DNA of 64,000 bases from an uncultured Sphingomonadaceae bacterium. Its GTDB lineage: Bacteria; Pseudomonadota; Alphaproteobacteria; Sphingomonadales; Sphingomonadaceae. The notes beneath the pieces were generated by a model. It was given only the letters and a program-made list of their open reading frames with translations. It made no database searches and was not told the origin of the DNA. Positions within the stretch are counted from its first letter, which is position 1. Each line of letters begins with the position of its first letter. Below are positions 1-8,980 of this stretch, in pieces. A program made the position numbers and the translations under genes. The stretch spans positions 169,039 to 233,038 of the forward strand of contig CALKJZ010000014.1 in NCBI GenBank assembly GCA_937995515.1, read 5' to 3'.

Positions 1-1264
1 GCGGGAAGAGGCCGAAGTTGATGTTCATCGGCTGGAAGGTCTCGGGGCAGGCGTTCCCGGTGATGTGGGCGAGAAGCGCGCCCAGCGCCGTCTCGGGCGG
101 GGGGATCCGCGCCGGTCGCCCTGCCCGCGACTCGGCGATGAACCGCCCGGCAAGCAGGCCGATCGCCGCCGATTCCACATAGCCCTCGCAGCCGGTGATC
201 TGGCCTGCAAAACGGATGCGCGGCTCGGCCTTCAGGCGCAGATCGGGGGAAAGCAGCACAGGCGAGCGGATGAAGCTGTTGCGGTGAAGGCCACCGAGGC
301 GCGCGAAGACCGCCCCCTCGAGCCCGGGGATGGTGCGGAAGATCCGCACCTGCTCGGCGTGGCGCAGCTTGGTCTGGAAGCCGACCATGTTCCACAATGT
401 GCCCTGCAGATTGTCCTGCCGCAGCTGGACCACGGCGTGCGGGCGCCGGCCCGTTCGCGGGTCGCTGAGGCCCACCGGCTTCATCGGGCCGAACCGCAAC
501 GTGTCGAGCCCCCGCGCGGCCATCACCTCGATCGGCATGCAGCCCTCGAAATAGGGTGTTCCCTCCCACTCGCGGAACGAGATCGTCTCGCCTTCGCGCA
601 AGGCGGAAACGAACGCCGCATACTGGTCGGCGTCGAGCGGGCAGTTGATATAGTCGCCCCCGCCTCCCGGATCCGAGCCCCTGTCGTAGCGGGACTGGCG
701 CCACGCGATCCCCATGTCGATCGTCTCGGCATGGACGATGGGGGCAATCGCGTCGAAGAAGGCAAGATGCGCCTCGCCCGTGCGCGCGGCGATCCATTCG
801 GCAAGGCCCGCCGCAGTCAGCGGGCCGGTGGCGATCAGCACGTCTGCCCAGTCGGGCGAGGGCGCTGTCACCTCCTCGCGCACGAGGAAGACCAAGGGAT
901 GGCCGGCAAGCGTTTCGGTCACGTGCCGGGCGAACACCTCCCGGTCGACCGCCATGGCCGAGCCGGCCGGCACGCGGGCGCGCTCGCCCGCGGCCATGAC
1001 GAGGGAGCCCGCCGCGCGCATCTCCTGGTGCAGGAGGCCGACGGCGTTGCGCTCCGCATCGTCGGAACGGAAGCTGTTGGAGCAGACCAGTTCGGCCAGT
1101 CTGTCGGTCTGGTGCGCGGGCGTGGTGGTGACCGGGCGCATCTCGTGCAGCACCACCGGAATGCCGCGGGCGGCGAGTTGGAAGGCCGCCTCGGAGCCGG
1201 CAAGGCCGCCGCCGATGATGTGGACGGGGCGACTGGCGGGCTCGGCCCCGGAACTGTGAAACAC
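1..1264 (-). CDS. trmFO: TrmFO, folate-dependent tRNA (uracil-54-C5)-methyltransferase, 3' end cut by window
   Basis: Flavoprotein that makes ribothymidine at U54 of the tRNA T-loop using methylenetetrahydrofolate. The 421 visible codons begin with the FAD-binding segment [17 protein letters not shown] and carry the family stretch [18 protein letters not shown]. Near the window edge is [12 protein letters not shown], which lies close to the C-terminus in this family, so only a few tens of residues are missing. The start is a GTG at 1264. An AAGGAG Shine-Dalgarno sequence sits six bases upstream (1271-1276) and an in-frame stop lies just beyond it, so no longer start is possible. The gene faces away from the TauE operon. 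The identification is firm. Confidence 0.95.
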   Translation of the reverse strand, partial: MFHSSGAEPASRPVHIIGGGLAGSEAAFQLAARGIPVVLHEMRPVTTTPAHQTDRLAELVCSNSFRSDDAERNAVGLLHQEMRAAGSLVMAAGERARVPAGSAMAVDREVFARHVTETLAGHPLVFLVREEVTAPSPDWADVLIATGPLTAAGLAEWIAARTGEAHLAFFDAIAPIVHAETIDMGIAWRQSRYDRGSDPGGGGDYINCPLDADQYAAFVSALREGETISFREWEGTPYFEGCMPIEVMAARGLDTLRFGPMKPVGLSDPRTGRRPHAVVQLRQDNLQGTLWNMVGFQTKLRHAEQVRIFRTIPGLEGAVFARLGGLHRNSFIRSPVLLSPDLRLKAEPRIRFAGQITGCEGYVESAAIGLLAGRFIAESRAGRPARIPPPETALGALLAHITGNACPETFQPMNINFGLFP

Positions 1265-1760
1265 CCTTAACTCCTTGACCTTGTTTTACAATATGGTTCC
1301 AGACGCGCTTGCCTTCCGCGGCCTTTCGGGCTTTGGGTCGGCGTGCAGGAACTCCGGCGCAACGGGGCCGGGCGAGCCCGGGCCGCGACGGGCGGGCCGA
1401 GGCTAGCAGGGTCGGGCAAGACGCGCACCCCTGCGGCGAGGCTCGCCCCCGGGGGCGGCGGGGTTCTTCGCGTGCCGGGCTGGAAGGCTGGCCCGGGCAG
1501 GGTCGGCGGAGGGCCGGCGGATTGCTCCGCCGGCCGTGCCGGCCTCGCGCGCGGCCGACGCAGGCCAGGGGGCTTTGCGTGGCCCGTGCCGCGCGGCTTT
1601 CCGCGGCCGTTGCCGCAATCCCTTCCGCGGCCTTTGCCGCAGTCCCTTCCGCGGCCTTTGCCGCAGTCCCTTCCGCGGCCCGTCCCCCGGTCCGTTCCGC
1701 GTGCCTTTCCGGGTTCTTTCCGGTTGGAGCGTGGCCCCCCTCTCGCCTAAGACCGGCGGC
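1265..1760. other. Intergenic region, trmFO promoter side and tauE leader, with tandem repeat
   Basis: About 500 bases between two divergent genes. All frames are open only because of the GC content, and no credible protein was found. The left end carries the trmFO ribosome binding site and an AT-richer stretch (around 1280-1300) likely to hold its promoter. The right part holds the 24-bp tandem repeat listed separately. Confidence 0.6.
1599..1694. repeat. 24-bp tandem repeat, about four copies
   Basis: Units start at 1599, 1623, 1647 and 1671 and share the core TTCCGCGGCCTTTGCCGCAG. Copies two and three are identical; the first has two changes and the fourth is degenerate, with a further partial copy after it. 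It lies about 70 bases upstream of the TauE-type gene. The period is a multiple of three, so any upstream read-through would stay in frame. Confidence 0.85.
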
Positions 1761-2681
1761 ATGGAGATCTACCTCCCGATCGCGGAAATGTCGGTCAACT
1801 GGGCGCTCATTGTCGCACTCGGGCTCCTCGTCGGGTTCATGTCGGGCATGTTCGGCGTGGGCGGCGGGTTTCTCACCACACCGCTCCTCGTGTTTACCGG
1901 CATTCCGGCGGCGGTGGCCGTTGCCTCGTCGGCCACGCAGATCACCGGGTCCAGCGTGTCGGGCGCGGTCGGGCACTACCGGCGGCACGCGGTGGACGTG
2001 AAGATGGGCGGCTTTCTGGTGGCAGGCGGGCTTGTTGGAGCCGTGCTCGGCTCGCTGCTGTTCCGCTGGCTGCAGAAGCAGGGGCAGGTCGATGTGACGA
2101 TCGGCATCATCTACGTGCTGTTCCTTGCCTCCGTGGGCGGGCTGATGCTGCGCGAATCCGTCGCCGCCATCCGCGCGGCCGCGCGCGGCGAGCCGCCGGC
2201 GCGGCGGGCACGGCGCCCGGTGCGCGGGCTCGATCGCCTGCCGTGGCGGATGCCGTTTCCCCGCTCGGGTCTCGTGCTCTCGCCGGTTGCGCCCTTCCTC
2301 CTCGGCCTGTTCGTTGGCGTGCTCACGCTCATCATGGGCATTGGCGGCGGCTTCGTGATGGTGCCGGCGATGATCTATCTGCTCGGTATGCCGGCCTCGG
2401 TCGTGGTGGGCACCAGCCTGTTCCAGATCGTGTTTGTCTCGGCTGCCGCAACGCTGCTGCACGCCACCCAGTCGCAGACCGTCGACATCCTGCTTGCAGC
2501 CCTGCTGCTGGTCGGCGGGGTGGTGGGCGCCCAGCTTGGCGCGCGCACCGCCGCACGCCTGCCAGCCGAGCGGCTGCGCCTGTTTCTCGCGCTCTTGCTC
2601 CTCGGCGTGGCTGTCCGCCTGCTGCTGACGCTGACCGTCACGCCGGCCGAGCTCTTTTCCATCCAGTCGGCAGCCGGCTGA
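1761..2681 (+). CDS. TauE/SafE-family sulfite/anion exporter
   Basis: Predicted inner-membrane permease of 306 residues, the usual size for TauE/SafE proteins, which export sulfite, sulfoacetate or related organosulfur anions. Two homologous halves are visible, each with the glycine-rich signature: GFMSGMFGVGGGFLTTPLL near residue 30 and LTLIMGIGGGFVMVPAMIY near residue 195. About eight hydrophobic helices are apparent. The chosen ATG precedes the first helix; the open frame extends upstream through the 24-bp repeat but does not look coding. Its stop overlaps the next start (TGATG), so it heads an operon with the TIGR02186 protein. The substrate cannot be read from the sequence. Confidence 0.9.
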   Translation: MEIYLPIAEMSVNWALIVALGLLVGFMSGMFGVGGGFLTTPLLVFTGIPAAVAVASSATQITGSSVSGAVGHYRRHAVDVKMGGFLVAGGLVGAVLGSLLFRWLQKQGQVDVTIGIIYVLFLASVGGLMLRESVAAIRAAARGEPPARRARRPVRGLDRLPWRMPFPRSGLVLSPVAPFLLGLFVGVLTLIMGIGGGFVMVPAMIYLLGMPASVVVGTSLFQIVFVSAAATLLHATQSQTVDILLAALLLVGGVVGAQLGARTAARLPAERLRLFLALLLLGVAVRLLLTLTVTPAELFSIQSAAG

Positions 2682-3442
2682 TGCGCGGTCTCGCCCTGTT
2701 GCTCTTCCTCTGCCTCGCAATTCCCGCGCCCGCGGCGCCGCGGCTGGTGACCGAGCTCTCCCAGAGCCGGATCGACATTTCCTATCGCTTCGCCGGGGCC
2801 GAGCTCCTCGTCTTCGGCGCGATCCAGTATCCCGGCGGCCGCACCCCGCGCGAGGCGCCCGGCATCGCCATCGTGGTGCGCGGTCCGACAGAGGCCGTGA
2901 TCGTGCGCGAGAAGGCCCGGGTGGCCGGCATCTGGGTCAACCGCGAGTCGATGCGGTTCGAGACCGTGCCCGGCTTCTATGCGGTGGCCACTACCGCCCC
3001 GCCGCGCGACCTGCTCGATGAGCGCAACGCCGCCATCTACGAGATCGGCGTGCGCCATCTGCAGCTTTCGCCTGTCACCAGCGCCGGGCCGGACAAGGTG
3101 CGCCACTTCGAGGATGGGCTGGTGGGCGTGCGCGCCCGGCGCGGCCTGTTCGTCGAGCAGCCCTATGGCGTGCGGATCACCGACGACGTCCTGTTCCGCG
3201 CGCGGATCCCCTTTCCCTCGGCCGTGCCCGTCGGGCCCTACCAGGCCGAAATCTACCTCATCCGCGACGAGCAGGTGCTCGCCCGTGCCACCGCGCCGCT
3301 GATCGTCGACAAGTCCGGCTTCGAGCGCGGGATGTGGCTGTTCGCGCACCAACATGGCCTCCTCTATGGCCTGCTCGCCGTGGGTCTTGCAGTCGGCTCC
3401 GGCCTTGCGGCCGGGAATCTGATGAGCCGGCGGGAGGGCTGA
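2681..3442 (+). CDS. TIGR02186-family periplasmic protein with C-terminal membrane anchor
   Basis: A 253-residue protein with an N-terminal signal peptide (LLLFLCLAIPAPAAP), a beta-rich extracytoplasmic body and one C-terminal transmembrane helix (around 225-247) followed by a short basic tail. It matches the alphaproteobacterial family TIGR02186, which is habitually encoded beside a TauE/SafE permease, as here. Its role is unknown. A part in presenting or sensing the exported sulfur compound is inference from the pairing. It is translationally coupled to the exporter, and its stop is four bases before the aminopeptidase start. Confidence 0.85.
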   Translation: MRGLALLLFLCLAIPAPAAPRLVTELSQSRIDISYRFAGAELLVFGAIQYPGGRTPREAPGIAIVVRGPTEAVIVREKARVAGIWVNRESMRFETVPGFYAVATTAPPRDLLDERNAAIYEIGVRHLQLSPVTSAGPDKVRHFEDGLVGVRARRGLFVEQPYGVRITDDVLFRARIPFPSAVPVGPYQAEIYLIRDEQVLARATAPLIVDKSGFERGMWLFAHQHGLLYGLLAVGLAVGSGLAAGNLMSRREG

Positions 3443-3446
3443 GCCG

Positions 3447-6059
3447 GTGGACGGGTGCGCCGGCCCCGCCATGCCCGGCAGCGCGCCTCCCGCGCGGCAG
3501 GTCGCGCGCTGCGACTGGACGCCGCCGGTCTGGCTCGTCGACGAGGCGTGGCTGCGCCTGCGCCTCGACCCGGAGCGGACCGAGGTGGAGGCCCGGCTCG
3601 CGCTGCGCCGCGCCGGCCCGCCCGGTTCCCTGCTGCGGCTCGACGGCGGCGGCCTCGTCACCCGAAGCCTGCGGCTCGACGGCGTGGCAGCACCCCTGCC
3701 GCCCCCCGGGGCGACGCGGGTGGAGCTTGCCCCTGCCGGCGCCAGGGCCCTTCTCGAATCGCGGGTCGAGATCGCGCCCGCACGCAATCCCGCCGGGCTC
3801 GGCCTCCACCTGTGCGGCAGCATCCTCCTCAGCCAGTGCGAGCCGGAAGGGTTCCGCCGGATCACCTGGTTCCCGGACCGTCCGGATATCCTCGTGCGCA
3901 CCCATGTGCGGCTCGAGGCGCTGCGTGCGCGCTTTCCCGTGCTGCTCTCCAACGGCAACCCGGGCGCCTCAGGCGACCTCGGGGGCGGCTGGCATTTCGC
4001 CGAATGGCACGACCCATGGCCGAAGCCCTGCTACCTGTTCGCGCTGGTGGCCGGCCGCCTCGCCTGCCTCGAGGACCGGTTCGTCGCCCGCTCCGGGCGG
4101 GCTGTCGCGCTGCGGCTCTGGGCCGGGGAACGCGAGGTCGGCCGCGGCCGGCACGCGCTGGAATCGCTGCGGCGCGCTCTCGCGTTCGACGAGGCGGCGT
4201 TCGGCCGCGAGCCGGACCTTGATTGCCACAATCTGGTGGCCGTCCCCGGCTTTGCCTTCGGCGCGATGGAGAACAAGGGCCTCACCATTCTCAATGCCCG
4301 GCATGTTCTTGCCGAGCCGCAGACGTCGACCGATGCCGATCTTGCACGCGTGAGCTCGGTCGTGGCGCACGAGATCCTGCACAATTGGTCGGGAGCCCGG
4401 GTCCCGATCCGGGACTGGTTCCAGCTGGCGCTGAAGGAGGGCCTTACGGTGTGGCGCGAGCAGCGCTTCGCCGAGAGCCTCGGCGAGGGCCCGGTCGCGC
4501 GGCTGCGCGAGGTGGAACAGCTGGACGAGCTGCAGCCCGCCGGCGCGGAGGGCGAGGAGGCCCTGCCCGCCCGGCCCGAAACCTTTGCCGATGCGCGCGA
4601 GCTGCATGCGCCGGCGGTCTATGGCCGGGGTGCCGAGATTGTCGGCATGATTGCCCGGACGGTCGGCGAGGCGCGCTTCCGCCGCGCGCTCGCGCGCTTT
4701 TTCGACCGGTTCGACGGGCGGCCGGTCACGATCGAGGATTTTCTCGGCTGCATGGCTGCAGATGGGCTCGACCCGGCCGGCCTCGCGCGCTGGTACGGCG
4801 TGCCGGGCACCCCGTTCGTCGTCGTGCACACCCGGTGGGACAAGGCCCGGGGCGAAGCCACGCTCCACCTGCGGCAGGCAATGCCGCGCGCCGGCCGAAA
4901 GGTGCCGCCGTTGCCCATCCCGCTCGACATCGCGCTGTGGAGCCCCGATGGCCGGCTGCTCGCCGGCCCCGTGCTGCACCTGATGCGCGGGCGCGCGGAG
5001 ACGCTGCGCTTTCCCGGCGTCGATGCCGAGCCGGTCGCCGCGGTCAACCGCGGCCTGTCTGCCCCGGTGCGCGTGGTGGCTGACACCGGGGCAGACGCGC
5101 TCCTCGTCCTCGCGCGGTTCGAGCGCGATGCCGTGATCCGCTGGCAGGCCCTCGGCGCGCTTGCGGCCGGCTGCATTCGCGCCCGGCTGGGGGGCGGCTT
5201 GGCCGCAGAGGAGGCCGGGCTCGGCGCGCTGCTCACCGATCTCCTTGCCGACGGCGCGGCCGATCCGGCGGTCGTCGCCCGTCTTGTGGCGCTGCCGCCG
5301 CTCCGGCGGCTTGCGGCCGGCGTGCCGGCGCTCGACCCGGAGGCGCTGCTCGACGCCCGCAATGGCCTCGGCGAGGCGCTCGCTTCCCCGCTCGCCGGGC
5401 GCGCGGCCGAGGTCTGGCGCGCGTGCCTCTCCGCGCAGCAATCGCTCGACCCGGCCGATGCCGGGCGCCGCGCGCTCGGCAATGCCGCGCTTGCCTGGCT
5501 GGTCGAGACGGGCGGCGCCGAGGCCCTTCGGGCGGCCATGGTCCAGCATGCGTGCGCCGCCGGGCTCACCGGGCAGCTGGGCGCGCTTGCCGCACTTTCG
5601 CATCGCGAGAGCGGGCAGCGCGCAGAGGCGATCGCCGCGTTTCGCAGGCGCCACGCCGATGCGCCGCACGCGCTCGACCAGCTGCGCGCGGTGCTGGCTG
5701 CGGCGCGGCGGCCCGGGGCGGTGGAGGAGGTGGCCGCCCTCGCCGGCGAGCTGGCCGACTGCGGCGCCGGCGCCGATTCCGTTCACGCCCTCTTCAGCGC
5801 CTTCGCGCAGAACCTGCCGGCGCTGTTCCGGGCGGATGGCGCAGGCGTGCGGCTGCTGCTGGACGAGGCCGCCCGCCACGCGGCAGACCAGCCGCTGCTC
5901 GCCGCCGGCCTTGTGCGGCCGCTTCGGGCATGGCCGCAGTTCGCGCCGCCGCTTGGGCAGATGGTGCAGCGGGAGCTTGCCCGCCTCGGCCGGCGGCCGG
6001 GCCTGCCGCGGGAGCTTGCGCGCGAGGTGGAAAGGCTGTTGCGATGCGAACGCTGGTGA
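3447..6059 (+). CDS. pepN: Aminopeptidase N, M1 family zinc metallopeptidase
   Basis: Removes N-terminal residues from peptides in the cytosol. The 870 residues match the length of bacterial PepN. The substrate-binding GAMENKG is at about 272-278. The zinc motif HEILH is at 308-312, and the third ligand E331 stands exactly 18 residues on (HEXXH-X18-E) within LALKEGL. A long helical C-terminal half follows, as in PepN. The start is GTG at 3447 with a GGAGGG site upstream; an ATG at 3471 is an alternative. It overlaps the following M16 gene by 16 bases, so both peptidases are probably made together. Confidence 0.93.
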   Translation: MDGCAGPAMPGSAPPARQVARCDWTPPVWLVDEAWLRLRLDPERTEVEARLALRRAGPPGSLLRLDGGGLVTRSLRLDGVAAPLPPPGATRVELAPAGARALLESRVEIAPARNPAGLGLHLCGSILLSQCEPEGFRRITWFPDRPDILVRTHVRLEALRARFPVLLSNGNPGASGDLGGGWHFAEWHDPWPKPCYLFALVAGRLACLEDRFVARSGRAVALRLWAGEREVGRGRHALESLRRALAFDEAAFGREPDLDCHNLVAVPGFAFGAMENKGLTILNARHVLAEPQTSTDADLARVSSVVAHEILHNWSGARVPIRDWFQLALKEGLTVWREQRFAESLGEGPVARLREVEQLDELQPAGAEGEEALPARPETFADARELHAPAVYGRGAEIVGMIARTVGEARFRRALARFFDRFDGRPVTIEDFLGCMAADGLDPAGLARWYGVPGTPFVVVHTRWDKARGEATLHLRQAMPRAGRKVPPLPIPLDIALWSPDGRLLAGPVLHLMRGRAETLRFPGVDAEPVAAVNRGLSAPVRVVADTGADALLVLARFERDAVIRWQALGALAAGCIRARLGGGLAAEEAGLGALLTDLLADGAADPAVVARLVALPPLRRLAAGVPALDPEALLDARNGLGEALASPLAGRAAEVWRACLSAQQSLDPADAGRRALGNAALAWLVETGGAEALRAAMVQHACAAGLTGQLGALAALSHRESGQRAEAIAAFRRRHADAPHALDQLRAVLAAARRPGAVEEVAALAGELADCGAGADSVHALFSAFAQNLPALFRADGAGVRLLLDEAARHAADQPLLAAGLVRPLRAWPQFAPPLGQMVQRELARLGRRPGLPRELAREVERLLRCERW

Positions 6060-8980
6060 TGCTGGTGGCGGCCTGTGCGGCGGCGCTCGCCTTGCCGCCG
6101 GGGGTGCCGGCCGCACGTGCGGCTGCCGGGCCTCCCCAGCCCCCGGCCGGGGCAGCACTGGCACCGGCCGTGCCGCTCCGCCAGCTCGTCGAGGCCATCG
6201 ACATTCCAAGCACCCAGTTCCGGCTCAACAACGGCCTGCGCGTCGTCGTCCACACCGACCGCAAGGCGCCGCTGGTGCATGTCGGGGTCTGGTATCATGT
6301 GGGCTCGCGGGACGAGCCGCTCGGTCGCTCGGGCTTTGCTCACCTGTTCGAGCATATCATGTTCCGTGGCTCGAAGCACAGCCGTCAGGATCATTTCCGA
6401 ACGCTCGAAGATGTGGGCGCAACCGATTTCAACGGTACAACCAGCTTCGAGCGAACGAATTACTTTCAGACCGTGCCGACGCCGGCTTTGGAGCTTGCGC
6501 TGTTCCTCGAATCCGACCGGATGGGATGGCTGCTGCCGGCCCTTTCGCAGGAGGTGCTCGACCAGGAGCGGGCAATCGTGATCAACGAGAAGCGGCAGGG
6601 CGAAAATGCGCCGGGCGGGCTTGTCCGCGCGGCGCTGCTGCGCGGCCTCTTTCCGCCCAGCCATCCCTTCAGCGTCTCGGCCATCGGCCTCGTGCCCGAT
6701 CTCGAGGCCGCAACCCTCGACGACGCGCGCGACTGGTTCCGCAGCCATTACGGGCCCAACAATGCCGTCCTCGTGCTGGCCGGCGACATCGATGCCACGA
6801 CGGCAAGGCCGATCGTCGAGCGCTGGTTTGGCCAGATCCCGCCCGGGCCCGTGCCCGCGCGCCCGGCCGTGTGGGTGCCCGACCGGCCCCAGACGACACG
6901 CGAGACGCTGGCCGACCAGGTGGCGCAGCCCCGGCTGGTTCGTGCCTGGGCCGTGCCCGGCCGCGGCACGCCGGGCCTCGGCAGCCTCGACGTGGGGCTT
7001 GCAATCCTTGGCAATGGGCCCACTTCGCTCCTCCACGAGGCCCTGGTGCGCGACCGGCGGCTTCTGGTCTCGGTCTCGGCCGGGCTGCAGACGTTCGAGG
7101 GGGTGGGCATGGCCACGATCAGCGCCGAGGTGCGCCCCGGGGTCGATCCGGCCGAAGCCGAGGCGGCGATCGATGCGGTTCTCGATGCGTTCCGCGCGAC
7201 CGGGCCCGAACCCGATGCCGTGGCGCGCGTGGCGATGCGCACGGCCGCCGCCACGATCCGCGGGCTCGAGCGGATTGGCGGCTTTGGCGGCAAGGGCGCG
7301 GTGCTCGCCGAGGGGCTTCTTCTCGAGGGCGACCCGGCGGCGTGGAAGCGCGAGCTTGCCGAGATTGCCGATGCAAGCCCCGAAAGCGTGCGCGCGGCCG
7401 TTGCGCGCTGGCTGGGGCCGGGAGACCATCGCATCACCTTGCTTCCGGGGCCGCGTGCGCCTGCCGAGATCGCCGTGGCGCAGGAGGTGCGGCCGCTGGC
7501 ATCGCGCGCGCGGCCAGCGCCGGGCCGGTTCCGGCCTCAGGGCGCGCCGTTCGACCGAACCGCAGGGCCGCCGCCCGGTGGGCCTGCCACGCGGCTTGTT
7601 GCGCCTGCAATCGAACATGCGCGACTGGCCAACGGGCTTGCCGTCCGCTTTGCCCGCAACACCGCCGTGCCGGTCACCCGCGTGCAGCTCAGCTTTCCCG
7701 TCGGCGTGGCAGGCGACAGCGCCGACAGGCCGGGCACGCAGCGCATGCTGCTTGCGCTGTTGCCCGAGGGCAGCGCGGGCCGGCTCGGCCCGCTCGACGG
7801 GCCGGAGATCGCCCGCGCGGCCGAACGGCTGGGCGCAGCCGTCGGTGCAAGTGCCGGGCTCGACAGCACGCGCGTGAGCCTCAGCGTGCTCACGCCCAAT
7901 CTTGCGCCCGCGCTTGCGCTGTTTGCCGATCTCGTGCGCGCGCCCGCCTTCCCGCCCGACCAGCTCGAGCGCGTGCGCGGCCAGGTGCTGGCAAGCCTTG
8001 CCGCCGAGGCCGTCAACCCCTCCGGCATCGCCATGCGGGCTGCGCCCGGGCTGATGTTCGGCCCTGCCCACCCCTATGGCCGAAGCTTCAGCGGCTCGGG
8101 CACGCCCGAAGGCGTGCGCGCCGTCACCCGCGCCGATCTCGTCCGGTTTCACGCCGAGGAGCTGCGGCCGGCAGAGGCCACACTGCTCGTGGTGAGCGAT
8201 CTCGAGCCTGCCGCCGTGCTGCCGCTGCTCGAGCGCGCCCTGGGCGACTGGTCGGGCCCCGCCCCGCGCCCGGCGCCCCCGGCCGCGCCCCCCGCCGCAC
8301 CCCCCGCCGCACCCCAAGCGCCAGGGCGCGTCATCCTCTTCGACCGGCCGGATGCGCCGCAGTCGCTCATTCTGGCCGGCGCGCCACTGCCGCTCACCGG
8401 CCGCGACGACACGCTCCCGCTCAGCCTTGCCAACGACCTGTTCGGCGGCATGGCAACCGCCCGGCTCAACCGGCTGCTGCGCGAGGAGAAAAACTGGACC
8501 TACGGCGCCTTCTCGCGGGTGACGGTGGCAGCGCGAAACATGCCCTTCCTCATTTCCGCACCGGTCGAGACGGGGCGCACCGCCGACAGCATTGCCGCGA
8601 TCCGGGGCCTGCTTGCCGAGCTGCACGGGGCAAGGCCTGCCGAGGCCGACGAGCTCGAACGGGCACGCCAGGCCTTCATCCGCTCGCTTCCCGGCGATCT
8701 CGAGACCGGCGGCGCCTTCCTTGGCGCAATGGAGCGGGCGGTGGTGCTGGCTCGCCCCGACGACTGGCTGGAGACGCTGCCGGGTCGTGCGGAGGCCGTC
8801 ACGCTCGCCGAGGTGCGCGCAGCGCCGCTGCCGCGGCCGGACGAGCTCGTCTTCATCGTGGTGGGAGACCGCAAGGCCATCGAGCCGCAGCTCAGATCGC
8901 TCGGGCTTCCCCTCGAGGTGCGGAATCCGGCGCCGACTCCGGCAGCGGGCGAGGCGCCGAGGCTGCCAGCTCCGAGATGA
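6044..8980 (+). CDS. M16-family zinc peptidase, two-module (pitrilysin-like)
   Basis: A 978-residue protein with a signal peptide (MRTLVMLVAACAAALALPPG), so it is exported. The N-terminal M16 module has the inverted zinc motif HLFEH (H100, E103, H104). The second module, from about residue 520, lacks a zinc motif, and its C-terminal part begins after a Pro/Ala-rich linker near 740-760. This active-plus-inactive pair is standard for M16 peptidases that degrade peptides in a closed chamber. The start overlaps the end of pepN. The last 89 bases overlap, tail to tail, the end of the MFS gene on the other strand. Confidence 0.92.
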   Translation: MRTLVMLVAACAAALALPPGVPAARAAAGPPQPPAGAALAPAVPLRQLVEAIDIPSTQFRLNNGLRVVVHTDRKAPLVHVGVWYHVGSRDEPLGRSGFAHLFEHIMFRGSKHSRQDHFRTLEDVGATDFNGTTSFERTNYFQTVPTPALELALFLESDRMGWLLPALSQEVLDQERAIVINEKRQGENAPGGLVRAALLRGLFPPSHPFSVSAIGLVPDLEAATLDDARDWFRSHYGPNNAVLVLAGDIDATTARPIVERWFGQIPPGPVPARPAVWVPDRPQTTRETLADQVAQPRLVRAWAVPGRGTPGLGSLDVGLAILGNGPTSLLHEALVRDRRLLVSVSAGLQTFEGVGMATISAEVRPGVDPAEAEAAIDAVLDAFRATGPEPDAVARVAMRTAAATIRGLERIGGFGGKGAVLAEGLLLEGDPAAWKRELAEIADASPESVRAAVARWLGPGDHRITLLPGPRAPAEIAVAQEVRPLASRARPAPGRFRPQGAPFDRTAGPPPGGPATRLVAPAIEHARLANGLAVRFARNTAVPVTRVQLSFPVGVAGDSADRPGTQRMLLALLPEGSAGRLGPLDGPEIARAAERLGAAVGASAGLDSTRVSLSVLTPNLAPALALFADLVRAPAFPPDQLERVRGQVLASLAAEAVNPSGIAMRAAPGLMFGPAHPYGRSFSGSGTPEGVRAVTRADLVRFHAEELRPAEATLLVVSDLEPAAVLPLLERALGDWSGPAPRPAPPAAPPAAPPAAPQAPGRVILFDRPDAPQSLILAGAPLPLTGRDDTLPLSLANDLFGGMATARLNRLLREEKNWTYGAFSRVTVAARNMPFLISAPVETGRTADSIAAIRGLLAELHGARPAEADELERARQAFIRSLPGDLETGGAFLGAMERAVVLARPDDWLETLPGRAEAVTLAEVRAAPLPRPDELVFIVVGDRKAIEPQLRSLGLPLEVRNPAPTPAAGEAPRLPAPR

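Noticed and set aside
1536..1760. An N-terminal extension of the TauE-type protein through the 24-bp repeats
   Set aside because: The extension would be Phe-Arg-Gly repeats before the first helix, unlike any family member; ATG at 1761 fits the family.
3969..6209. A 746-codon minus-strand open frame
   Set aside because: It is antisense to pepN, whose zinc motif and length are unambiguous. Its composition is Arg/Gly/Ala-rich with no domain.
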